26,146 bases of DNA from a virus: IMG/VR virus record IMGVR_UViG_3300029267_001280, positions 1 through 26,146 of that record; one strand, written 5' to 3'. The position numbers and the translations under genes were made by a program. The notes beneath the pieces are model-generated. The model made no database searches. It saw nothing but the letters and a program-made list of their open reading frames with translations, and was not told where the DNA came from. Each line of letters opens with the position of its first letter. Position 1 is the first letter of the stretch. This document shows positions 10,101 to 17,007 of the stretch, piece by piece.

Positions 10101-13100
10101 GTAGCCTGGCTCTGGGAAATCTTGCCCTCCGCCACCAGGCTCAGGATCTCCTCGCGTCCCGGGCGTGACTTGCCTCTCAACCGGGCAAAGTCCGAAGGCA
10201 ACTCCCCTCCTTCGGCAACGCCGGCCCCCTCGAACTCGGTGAGGATCTCCTCCAGCCGCCCGCTCACGTCCTCGTCCATCCCGGACATATCCAGGATGGC
10301 TTGCATCTGGGGATCGGTTGGGCGTTTACCACTGGCAATGCCCATCAAGCCACTGAAGGCACTGCCCCTGATCCCGGCCTCAGTCAAGTCCCGGATATGC
10401 TGCGTACGCTGGTTCGGTGTTTCGATCCTATAGTCCAGCAGGTCCAACACGTCGGCCGGTGCCCACTCGCGCTTGCTTTTGGGGCCAGAGGTGAACCGGA
10501 AGCCACCCTCATCCTTCGGGTCCAGGCTCCAGCGCCAGCCCTCTGGATATTCCTCTAGGAACATGGAGTCGACATTGAACGGTAGCGGCACCTGGCCAAC
10601 CACCCGGTTGCCACCGTCGTCCCCACCGTCTCCACCGCCACCCCCAGAAGGTGGCTCTACACCACCCCCGCCACCGGGCGGTCTCCCGCCACCTCCAGGA
10701 GGAGGAGGCCCAGGCGGCCTACGTGAAGGGGGGCCACCAGCACCAGGCGGGGGCGCAACCCCATGCCGCCTGGCCTTGATCTCCTCATTGGTACGCCGGG
10801 CTACTGCCAGGGGATCTTCGCGGGTTTGCCCATCGCTCACGTCCTCGATGGGACCTTGTGTTTCTGCAACAACAGCGCCGCGTACGGCCGCGGGTCGCGT
10901 GACGTAAGTACCAGTATCCTCTACTGGCGGGTTTTGAATGCCCTGCAATTCAGCCAAGGCGTCCAGGCTATTACCCAAGTCTGGCTCTTGCGCCACTGGT
11001 GTAGCTGTAGTGTCCACGCCGCGCAGCATGTGCTGCCACGGATTCTCAGGGGAAGCCAGGCGGTGGGCACGCTGCACGAGTTTGGCGATAACCGGGTTGG
11101 GCTCGCTGTACTCGCCCACGTACTGATAGGCTGCGTCGAAGCGCTCGACCAGGCCAGGACGTTCCGGCTCTGGCAAGTGCGCCTGGGGCGACATACCCTT
11201 GATGTATTTGTCGACCAGCTCGCCCTGGCGGGCCAGCCAGGAGCGAACCCTGCCGAACGTCTCGGTCACGACGTTACCACGCGACGTCGTGCGGGTCACG
11301 GCCTGACCTGGGACCGCCTCGCCTTTCCTGACAGCTTTCCAGGCAGACGCCTCCAAGCCAGCGGCCATCACCGGGGAGCGATTGTAGAGTTCTTCCAGCC
11401 CCTCCCAATTGGTGAGATCGGCACCGCCAGTCACCGAGCCATAGAGGCCCTTGCTACTGGATATAGCGCGACGCTTGTCACGGCCCTCGGGCATCGCGTC
11501 AATGTCCTGGATCTGGGCAGTGACCTGCTTCCACAGCCCCTCGTCCTTGGCCGGTGAAACCAGCATAGCCGCACGGTCCGCAGCGCCCAGTAGCTCACCA
11601 TCCATACCAGGCAACGCCACAACGTCCTTAATCATATCCTCGACGTAGGGACGCATGCCTGTTTTGGGTGAGTAGCCATGCGGGACTGTCTCGCCAGTCT
11701 CAGGGTCGGTCTCCGACCAACCCAACGTAGCCATGTCGAAACGATTGATGCGGTTCAGGATGTTCTGCCACGGCTTGGGCAGCTCCTTGATGTCCAGTGC
11801 GGTCTGGTACGGCACATCCACTGGCCGGCGTGCGTGCTCTGCACCAGGATGGCCCGTGAGGCGGGACGACAGGCGACGGAAGAAAGTGTTGTAAGTGGAG
11901 CCCTTGATCATACCGCCCGTTCGCTTCTCCTCTGTGGCCGCCTGCAGCTCCGACAGCGCCAGCTCTCCCTGGTCTGCCTTGCCGCGAACCCACTTGCGCA
12001 CATCTGGGAGCGTAGCGCGTTCGTCTATTTTCTCAGTGTGGCGCGCCAGCTCACCACTGATACTGCCCTCAGTGGCCATGTGCACGATGTCGTCCACGCT
12101 GCTTTGCTTACTCAGGTGCATCGCGCGCCAGTTCCCCTGGTCATCCTTCTCGTACTTGGTGGAGACCATCCGTAGGAACTCGTCAACATCCCAGTCTTTC
12201 TCTTGACCATAAGCAACGAGCTGGGAGACGCCCAGGCGACCTGCATACATCTCGTTGAGTTCCTCGGGCGAGTCAGCCATACCGCGCATCATCGCCTCGA
12301 TCTCGGGGGTGTAGCCCAGGCTAATGTCAGCCTGGCCCGCATCAACGATGGGGTAGCCCACGATGTTCACGCGCGGCCCTGCCACCTTGCCCTCACGGAT
12401 CTGCCGCATAAGATCTTCACGGTCCTCATCGGAGGCACCAGGTGCAATAATCATCTGCCGCAGCAGGTCCTCGCCCGCCACGTACTTGTTGGGCGATACA
12501 CCCGTGACTGCGGTTGGGTGTGCGCCAATCAGATGCTTGCCAGCCTTCACGCCAATGAGGTTCATCAGCGTTTCCTTGCTCCGCGTAGAGTCCTGCATCT
12601 CCTGGTACGCACCCTCTACACGCTCTCGGCGGTACTGCTGGGCCATCTTCTCAAGCTGCTCGGGGGTGTAATCATCGGGCGTCTTGCCCTCGGGCAACCT
12701 GTCCGCTGGCAGATACGTGCTGCCTTCCTCGCGGCCCTGGGCCATCTCGGCTTCCAACATCTGGGCCATCTGGAGAGGCAGCTGGTTGAGCACGCCTTCC
12801 TGGAAGGGATAGCCGAACTGGCGCATCACCGATCGGGGATTGGGGAAGTATCGGGTTTCCCCGTCAGGGCTAGCGCCCTCCATAGCAATACCACGGTCGC
12901 CTAGCGCCTCGCCGATCACGTCCATAAGCGCGCTTTGCATCAGCTGGGGGACCTGGCCAACGTCCTCTATCCCAGCCTCGTGCAACCGCTCGATAGCCGC
13001 GTTCCGAAAGTCGCCGGCGCGGGCACGTAGTTCCTTGCCTGTCATGGCGGCCGCTGCATACGCCTGCCCTACCTCGGAATCTGGTCTCTCGTTGGCAGTC

Positions 13101-15136
13101 AGCGCGCCCAGGATATTGGCAGCCTCTTTCTGGTGCCGGAGACCACCACGAAACAGTTCATGGGCCAGACGGGGCTGGCGTTCGGCCACAGCTGCGAAGG
13201 TCTCGGGCTTAATGACACTGGCGCGCCCAGCAAATGCCTGAGTGGCGCGCATACCAACGTCGGCCTCGAAGCCGATGTCGAGTAATTGGGCACTGATTGC
13301 GCCCTTGGTGCCTGGCAACTGGCCCCCCCGTGCGGTGTCCGCAGTATACGCCTCGCCGGTCTCAGGATTGACCAGCTTGCCCAGGCCCAGCAACTTCTGG
13401 GTCACGGGGTCTGCCAAGTCAAAGGTCTGCGCGGGCAGCAGTCGCTCCTCCAATGGGCCATTGGGTCCTGTCAGCCAGTCCGTGAATTGCTTGCCGCTCT
13501 CTGGCCCCCACCGATCGGCGTTCTCCCCCCAGATCTCCTGGCGCATCGACTCTGGGGCTACCGACTGAATCATAGCGCCCAGCTGGAACACCTCATTGGG
13601 AGCCAGCACAAAGTCCACACCCATCTCTGTGGGCAGCGTATCGCCCGACATACCATGCTTGATCCAATGCTTGTTGGCGACCAGAGTGCCGGACGGGGCC
13701 ATACCCAACGCCTGGAACTCTACCTCGGTGTATCGCTCGCCGTCCGGGCCACGACGGTGCACTGGCGTAGCCTGTTGCACCACGACCTCGCTGTAGTTCT
13801 TGCCAAAGTCGAAGCCGGTGTGGGAGCCAAATACCGGGACGCGCTCGCCGGCCCCAAACTTCTGGCCAGGCTGCACGCTGATCTCCTCTCCCTCTGGCAG
13901 ACGGATGCGGCGTGTGATCTGCGTTGTAGGTCGGCCCAGGTGGGTGCCATACATACCAGCGCCCTGGGGCAGCCACTCACCAAAGGAGAGCCAGGCCCGT
14001 CCTTGCTGGACCGTCTCGGGTGTGTCAGCCATCTGGCCCAGGACGTTGGATTGCACCGTGGGCAGGTTGGGGAATGAAATACCGTGCTGCTGTGAGATCT
14101 GACTGATCCGCTTGCCAGCCTTCTTGGGATCCCCAGTGATGACGGACGTCACCATGCCGTTCTCGTCTACCCTGGCAGCGATGCCGGGCTCCTGGAGTAC
14201 GTGCTGGATATTGCCTACCAGGTCGCCGCTACGGTAAATCTCCTGCGGCCCCAGGACACTCTTATCGCTGCGAGTAACCGTGCGACCTTGCTGCAGAATC
14301 TGGGCCTGGGACAGTGCGGCAGATTGCGCGCCGGCAATCAGGCGGCCGCCCCGCTTGGCTCCTGGCATCCCCTCGGGAATCGCCTCCACATCTCTGGCAG
14401 CGCGTGGCGCGTAGTAGTACATATACTGATCGCCAGGATCGCCGCGTAACTCGGACTGCCCGCCGCGGGCAATGAACTCTTGGGCAATGGGGCCGTGTAG
14501 AATCGCGCTCAGTTCGTCCTGGCCCATACCCTCGACCTGCGACCAGTTCAGCCCCGTGCGACCAAGGGCGGTGTCCACGTTCTGCGTATTGAAGCCAAAC
14601 ATCGCCTGGGACATCGTGTAGAGCTTCTGGCGTTGTGGCGTAGCCGCATTGACAACCTGCATCCCAGCCGGCCCAATCTCTGCACCCAGCATACCGAGTT
14701 CCACGCCGCTCATACCAGAGAGAGAGGGCAGCAAGTCGGTGGTAGCCTGGGTTGCCCCCACGCCCTGGATGGCGTTGATCAGATCGGCCTTGTTCATATC
14801 CCAGCGGCCAGTGACACCCAGTTCCTTGCCCAGGCCCAGGCGGAGTTCACGCATCGTCATTGAACCAAGCTGGGCGGGATCTCGCAGCACCTCAGCACGG
14901 GCGATCTGCTCCGGCAAGCCTCCGTAGGTCATACGGCCGACCATATCGTTCAGGGACGCATCAAAGTCGAACGGCGAACCCCCCGCATCGTACGCCTGGG
15001 GAGTCACGCCCTTCGCCAGTTCTGCGGCAGAAGTTTGCTGTTCGAGTATGCCCTGTTGGACCTTGCGCGTCACCTCGTCGGCTGACACGTCTCCGCCATA
15101 CGCGGCGGCTAGTTGTGCTGCGATGCTAAGTTCCAT
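7145..15136 (-). CDS. Giant tape-measure protein with RNA polymerase-like N-terminal half (2663 aa)
   Basis: ATG at 15136 follows a GGGGGA SD. Its place after the frameshifted chaperones and its size identify the tape-measure gene. The C-terminal half is typical: Ala/Gly-rich hydrophobic segments near residues 1985-2010 and 2030-2055, then a long Gln/Arg-rich coiled-coil-like region at ~2375-2620. A Pro/Gly linker (1461-1510) separates it from an atypical N-terminal half. That half has a helix-extension-helix (Rho_N/SAP-like) segment at ~92-124, a beta-subunit-like barrel segment at ~405-530 with K489 and K493-H494-G495, and a beta-prime-like segment at ~915-1120 with D981-W-D983-V-D985. The tape-measure assignment is strong. 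The polymerase assignment is by eye; catalytic activity is inference, and the second conserved beta lysine appears to be Ser497. Confidence 0.9.
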   Translation of the reverse strand: MELSIAAQLAAAYGGDVSADEVTRKVQQGILEQQTSAAELAKGVTPQAYDAGGSPFDFDASLNDMVGRMTYGGLPEQIARAEVLRDPAQLGSMTMRELRLGLGKELGVTGRWDMNKADLINAIQGVGATQATTDLLPSLSGMSGVELGMLGAEIGPAGMQVVNAATPQRQKLYTMSQAMFGFNTQNVDTALGRTGLNWSQVEGMGQDELSAILHGPIAQEFIARGGQSELRGDPGDQYMYYYAPRAARDVEAIPEGMPGAKRGGRLIAGAQSAALSQAQILQQGRTVTRSDKSVLGPQEIYRSGDLVGNIQHVLQEPGIAARVDENGMVTSVITGDPKKAGKRISQISQQHGISFPNLPTVQSNVLGQMADTPETVQQGRAWLSFGEWLPQGAGMYGTHLGRPTTQITRRIRLPEGEEISVQPGQKFGAGERVPVFGSHTGFDFGKNYSEVVVQQATPVHRRGPDGERYTEVEFQALGMAPSGTLVANKHWIKHGMSGDTLPTEMGVDFVLAPNEVFQLGAMIQSVAPESMRQEIWGENADRWGPESGKQFTDWLTGPNGPLEERLLPAQTFDLADPVTQKLLGLGKLVNPETGEAYTADTARGGQLPGTKGAISAQLLDIGFEADVGMRATQAFAGRASVIKPETFAAVAERQPRLAHELFRGGLRHQKEAANILGALTANERPDSEVGQAYAAAAMTGKELRARAGDFRNAAIERLHEAGIEDVGQVPQLMQSALMDVIGEALGDRGIAMEGASPDGETRYFPNPRSVMRQFGYPFQEGVLNQLPLQMAQMLEAEMAQGREEGSTYLPADRLPEGKTPDDYTPEQLEKMAQQYRRERVEGAYQEMQDSTRSKETLMNLIGVKAGKHLIGAHPTAVTGVSPNKYVAGEDLLRQMIIAPGASDEDREDLMRQIREGKVAGPRVNIVGYPIVDAGQADISLGYTPEIEAMMRGMADSPEELNEMYAGRLGVSQLVAYGQEKDWDVDEFLRMVSTKYEKDDQGNWRAMHLSKQSSVDDIVHMATEGSISGELARHTEKIDERATLPDVRKWVRGKADQGELALSELQAATEEKRTGGMIKGSTYNTFFRRLSSRLTGHPGAEHARRPVDVPYQTALDIKELPKPWQNILNRINRFDMATLGWSETDPETGETVPHGYSPKTGMRPYVEDMIKDVVALPGMDGELLGAADRAAMLVSPAKDEGLWKQVTAQIQDIDAMPEGRDKRRAISSSKGLYGSVTGGADLTNWEGLEELYNRSPVMAAGLEASAWKAVRKGEAVPGQAVTRTTSRGNVVTETFGRVRSWLARQGELVDKYIKGMSPQAHLPEPERPGLVERFDAAYQYVGEYSEPNPVIAKLVQRAHRLASPENPWQHMLRGVDTTATPVAQEPDLGNSLDALAELQGIQNPPVEDTGTYVTRPAAVRGAVVAETQGPIEDVSDGQTREDPLAVARRTNEEIKARRHGVAPPPGAGGPPSRRPPGPPPPGGGGRPPGGGGGVEPPSGGGGGDGGDDGGNRVVGQVPLPFNVDSMFLEEYPEGWRWSLDPKDEGGFRFTSGPKSKREWAPADVLDLLDYRIETPNQRTQHIRDLTEAGIRGSAFSGLMGIASGKRPTDPQMQAILDMSGMDEDVSGRLEEILTEFEGAGVAEGGELPSDFARLRGKSRPGREEILSLVAEGKISQSQATSLMLKSASRQQRTSLNRGEREAISYAAHAGPAYENAAPVVERAMSLATGKASAAEQVEKFTDALKEARDNLDKYGDMMKEQVADVQAGRQKMTPELKRDLGQMVSTAQQLERMAAGGVPKEAEEEYGRWQELLGVARDAGMAPSQMGEGLGNPQGIGFFDKYIPKGKGLLGGDLGALSYGMFNLQRIWNYTGGQVTKDMNQYATYAGQQQQAMAGLGIGEGYGGAAQDVMSGQATMERFKLGMGKAAWQTWGWIPRMVGGVDADMDPGILERGVQFARPVAGIPLGLNMAANVAKRMGMAGAAGKLGFVGSMAARAAPVAGGLWLGTEMASELMPEDYETGGDAAAHLIRMMGSFSPVFGGAVGVGKLAGQLGLTGVQRGAQQVASWAQRGGFLGGAANALAGSSEEVSPAVRAFQDASMELQTEFGLKAAAADQALARYGQTTGRTVESGDWGKADIQAAARLARLAPGVAGQVSSGGANLALASGVPMGDVRQAEFQEWYADLNPTQQWGRAQVAGMVQPLQMETYHRTGEFAEIDARSMSVPDAYNLQQLASGNRFAWSRAGLAQGMDEQVTVNPDTGMGVGTNWGGGVLARQIQAGRFTMGSLSQKAFETSNIQIDASEATVVVGGKEAPLTQVGLRDLSTRMQRDEQGYQRTQQLTSMGAQYAYTTGRMPGWAPEGTPQIGRGTWAIQDEQVALAYQHQMTGFGFQREQLDMQDRQFYENWGLQSQRMGVQTAWARQDMGRNFQRQMTQLDWSEEDLAFQGAQTSLHYAWGQEDLQEQMRYATGRQRRALMKQQGRATIDYATSMGRLDTQDDRLDQRREWAEEDFQRERGRFEQRTQWSRQSLEQQRRNHEEQMGLSRRRLQESQRYYEDNFALQEEQRANSREYWEFTIQKQIDAIEHAKGLQEQLQTVQDLMTGLAEAQQEQTTWFASQFDPSGPLVNNWQGFVNVMLSSINQMSAAASGYDQVIRGNPYSIPSPR
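10607..10756 (-). repeat. Low-complexity Pro/Gly linker inside the tape-measure gene
   Basis: The DNA is made of CCACC/GGAGG-like runs and encodes residues ~1461-1510, almost only Pro, Gly, Arg and Asp. It divides the 2663-aa protein into a ~1460-residue N-terminal half and a ~1150-residue C-terminal half and probably acts as a flexible interdomain linker. Confidence 0.85.
11777..12394 (-). other. Beta-prime-like DxDxD segment of the tape-measure protein (residues ~915-1120)
   Basis: GPRVNIVGYPIVDAGQ (residues ~920-935) occupies the place of the RNA polymerase 'NRxPTLHR' strand. About 50 residues later GQEKDWDVDEF puts D981, D983 and D985 in a DxDxD arrangement, like DFDGD of beta-prime and similar to the G-x-DFDxDK form of crAss-like phage polymerases. 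Downstream, EEKRTGGMIKGSTYN (~1069-1083) and YQTALDIKELP (1110-1120) resemble the segments that follow the metal site in single-chain polymerases. The Arg expected before the Pro is Gly927 here, so the site is divergent. Confidence 0.55.
13547..13924 (-). other. Beta-subunit-like double-psi barrel segment of the tape-measure protein (residues ~405-530)
   Basis: Residues ~410-437 (RIRLPEGEEISVQPGQKFGA, then GERVPVFG) resemble the 'VkvGdkVkkGqvLa' stretch of bacterial beta subunits. Residues 485-498 (LVANKHWIKHGMSG) align without gaps to the beta-subunit motif GDKMAGRHGNKG: K489 matches the first conserved Lys, K493-H494-G495 matches RHG, and G498 matches the final Gly. The second conserved Lys is Ser497. 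GVDFVLAPNEV (506-516) follows, comparable to the beta-subunit PVDIVLNPLGV. These are read from the sequence and from known RNA polymerase motifs; no alignment was computed. Confidence 0.55.
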
Positions 15137-15147
15137 AAGATCCCCCG

Positions 15148-15869
15148 CTATTGGTGTGTGGCCTGGTAACGTTGATTGGCTGCTTCGTTGAACTTGGCGA
15201 TTTCATCTACACGCATACGCCCAATGGCTGCGGCTTCCAGATCTTGCATAAAGTACCAGGGCTGATCGAGAGAGCCCCCGGCACGTACGTGGCCATGCTT
15301 CTCGACCCAGAGCAACCAGTAGAGGACTGGTGGCAACTCGGGGTCAGTAGGTACACCCGGAGGCAGTTCCATACCCCGCTTGGCCTGGATGTAGAACTGC
15401 ACTTCGTTAGCAATGGCATCTCGACGCGCTGCGGGGCTCTGGAAACCGTCAGCTAAAAAGGGACAGCCCAATCCCTCACTACGTCCACGACGGCCATGTG
15501 CCACTCGTAGACGATGCCAGGAGGCAGCTGGCCCAGGCGGCTCATGAACTCGCCACGCGATATTTGATCACGGGGCTCGAACTTGACGGTCTTGACAGTC
15601 TCGCCCTCGGGGTCCGTGAAGTTGACGACCAGGTTGGTTTCCACGTAGGTGAGCCAGATTTCCAGCGCCCACAGGTCGTTCAGGTTGACCTCGACCTGCT
15701 GCCGGATCACGGTGCCGTCTGGCACCAGGTTGCGCTTGGTGAGGAGCGTCGCCCGGTCGGTATCTGCTCCATAGTCTGGCGGCGTGATGCGTACGTAAGT
15801 CTCCCCGCTGGGATCGGCAACACTCAGGTAGCGGGTCTGGGCGACAGGGGTTGAAACGTCAATAGCCAT
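15148..15869 (-). CDS. Tail assembly chaperone, -1 frameshift product (about 240 aa)
   Basis: An open frame in the -1 phase overlaps the end of the 138-aa chaperone gene and continues to a stop at 15148, just before the tape-measure gene. Ribosomes slipping at CCCTTTT (15456-15462) would join residue F138 to LADGFQSPAARRDAIANE and on, adding 102 residues. The extension contains PPVLYWLLWVEKHG and a charged helical C-terminus ending QRYQATHQ. The arrangement matches the gpG/gpGT pair of lambda-like phages, where the long form recruits tape-measure protein and tube subunits during tail assembly. A separate start for the second frame at 15504 has only a weak GAGTGG upstream, so frameshifting is the better explanation. 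Confidence 0.85.
15453..15869 (-). CDS. Tail assembly chaperone, short form (138 aa)
   Basis: ATG at 15869 (MAIDVSTPVAQTRYLS). The nearest GGAGG lies about 14 nt upstream, an unusually long spacing that could reduce initiation. The protein is a small alpha/beta protein with VRQQ-like strands and a helical region (NLNDLWALEIWLTYVETN), ending DVVRDWAVPF at a TAG that directly follows the slippery heptamer. Position between tail tube and tape-measure genes, small size and the -1 overlapping frame identify it as the gpG-type tail assembly chaperone, a cytoplasmic factor absent from the finished virion. Sequence alone would not have identified it. Confidence 0.85.
   Translation of the reverse strand: MAIDVSTPVAQTRYLSVADPSGETYVRITPPDYGADTDRATLLTKRNLVPDGTVIRQQVEVNLNDLWALEIWLTYVETNLVVNFTDPEGETVKTVKFEPRDQISRGEFMSRLGQLPPGIVYEWHMAVVDVVRDWAVPF
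15456..15462 (-). promoter_or_regulatory. -1 ribosomal frameshift slippery site CCCTTTT
   Basis: On the minus strand the zero frame reads GTC CCT TTT TAG. The heptamer C CCT TTT fits X XXY YYZ exactly: after a -1 slip the codons become CCC and TTT, keeping Pro and Phe pairing. The zero-frame stop TAG comes immediately after it, and the -1 frame stays open for 102 codons. I see no convincing downstream hairpin or pseudoknot by eye. Confidence 0.88.
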
Positions 15870-15904
15870 TGTTGTTCTGTTATCCTCCAGGATAGAAAGT
15901 GATT

Positions 15905-15932
15905 GGGGAGGCCAGCCTGAGCCAGCCTCCCC
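15905..15932 (-). promoter_or_regulatory. Stable hairpin after the tail tube gene
   Basis: On the minus strand GGGGAGGCTGGC pairs with GGCTGGCCTCCCC around a TCAG loop, about 12 pairs including two G-U. It lies just past the tail tube stop and before the chaperone start. It is followed by AATCACTTTC, not a U-tract, so it is better read as an mRNA-stabilising or attenuating hairpin than as an intrinsic terminator. It could lower expression of the chaperone relative to the tube protein. Confidence 0.6.
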
Positions 15933-15942
15933 AGTGGCCTGC

Positions 15943-17007
15943 TTAGCTTGGCCAGGTGTAATTGGCGGTCAGGTTCTCCAGCCACATACGGAACGTGTCC
16001 GTGCTGGTCTGTTCCTGGGCCACGCCGGTGAACTGAAGCGCCAGCCACCCGCCACCCACCAGCTGAGGCGGTCCGGCTGCCTGCCAGGTGAGCTCGGGGG
16101 CGTAAACGTCCAGCCGCCAGGGGTTGCTCATCCCGGTCGCGTTGCCAGGAGAACGCACGTCGAACTCGAAGGTATCGGTGTGCACGGTCGGGGACCAATC
16201 GATCAGGCCGTCAGCCTCCACGTTGCTGCCCGTGAGCAGGTCCTTGTAGAGGTCAGCGTTCTGCCACTTGTAGGTCCAGGTCACGGACAACACCTGCTGC
16301 TGCAGGATGAAGTCGTCGGGATACGGCGAGCCGATGATCATCTCCTCCTGGGGTGAGGTGTAACTGTTCACCAGGTCGATGACCAGGTTGGTCGCAGGCA
16401 CCTCGACGCCGCCCAGCTTCAGCGAGCCCTGGTGCGACAGCGGCACGCTGGGGTACGATTCGTACGTGTTGCCCCAGGTCCAGGTGTCCACGCCGGTCTC
16501 GGACAGCTTGGGCTCACGGCCCACGAACGTGAACGCGCTGTTGAGGATCGCGCCAGGCGCAGCGGCCAGCCGCATACCTACGCAGCGGGCGTCCTTGACG
16601 ACCTCGCCTACGTTGTCACTGGAGCCGGTCGCACCGGGGATCTCGCGCCGGAGCGACATCCACTCCATGTCGTAGTAGTTGTCGGGCGGGGTCAGGATAT
16701 GCCGGGTCATCCCGGCTTCCGGCGTGTCGGCCACGTCGGAGATCTTCCCGCAGGCTGCATACATCAGCCAGCCGATGACGTTTTCCAGGCGCGGATTCAT
16801 CACGGCCTGGCCAGCGCCAAAAGCCATCTGCTTGTACGCGCCAGTGGGGTGAAAGCCGCCGCCGATCTCAGGCGGGAACTGGCGGATCACCTGTTGGGGA
16901 CCAACGTTGACCTGCATGGCCTTGTGGCGGTAGTACGTGGTCGCCAGCGTGCCCTTCGCAGTCTGTGGCCCATAAGCAAAGATTGATTCGCTTGCAGCAA
17001 CTGTCAT
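15943..17007 (-). CDS. Major tail tube protein (354 aa)
   Basis: ATG at 17007 follows a TGGAGG SD and overlaps the glycosyltransferase stop as ATGA. The protein starts MTVAASESIFAYGPQTAKG, a typical tail tube opening in which an early strand is followed by a 'G..kgt' turn. It is beta-rich throughout, with FGAGQAVMNPRLENVIG and a C-terminal strand set ending FRMWLENLTANYTWPS. Location immediately before the two-frame chaperone and tape-measure genes is the standard place for the tube subunit. The length is larger than lambda gpV (246 aa), so an added surface domain is possible. No sheath gene is adjacent, which points to a non-contractile siphovirus tail. Confidence 0.82.
   Translation of the reverse strand: MTVAASESIFAYGPQTAKGTLATTYYRHKAMQVNVGPQQVIRQFPPEIGGGFHPTGAYKQMAFGAGQAVMNPRLENVIGWLMYAACGKISDVADTPEAGMTRHILTPPDNYYDMEWMSLRREIPGATGSSDNVGEVVKDARCVGMRLAAAPGAILNSAFTFVGREPKLSETGVDTWTWGNTYESYPSVPLSHQGSLKLGGVEVPATNLVIDLVNSYTSPQEEMIIGSPYPDDFILQQQVLSVTWTYKWQNADLYKDLLTGSNVEADGLIDWSPTVHTDTFEFDVRSPGNATGMSNPWRLDVYAPELTWQAAGPPQLVGGGWLALQFTGVAQEQTSTDTFRMWLENLTANYTWPS

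Noticed and set aside
8954-10168. Long plus-strand open frame (404 codons) inside the tape-measure gene
   Set aside because: Antisense shadow of the tape-measure coding sequence; no neighbours or protein features on the plus strand.
7145-15136. Muralytic (lysozyme or peptidase) domain in the tape-measure protein
   Set aside because: I searched for NlpC/P60, M23 (HxxxD...HxH) and SLT patterns and saw none; the unusual N-terminal half fits polymerase motifs better.
15148-15504. Independent 118-aa gene starting at ATG 15504
   Set aside because: Only a weak GAGTGG precedes the ATG, and the frame is exactly -1 to the upstream gene with a perfect slippery heptamer, so a frameshift extension is the better explanation.
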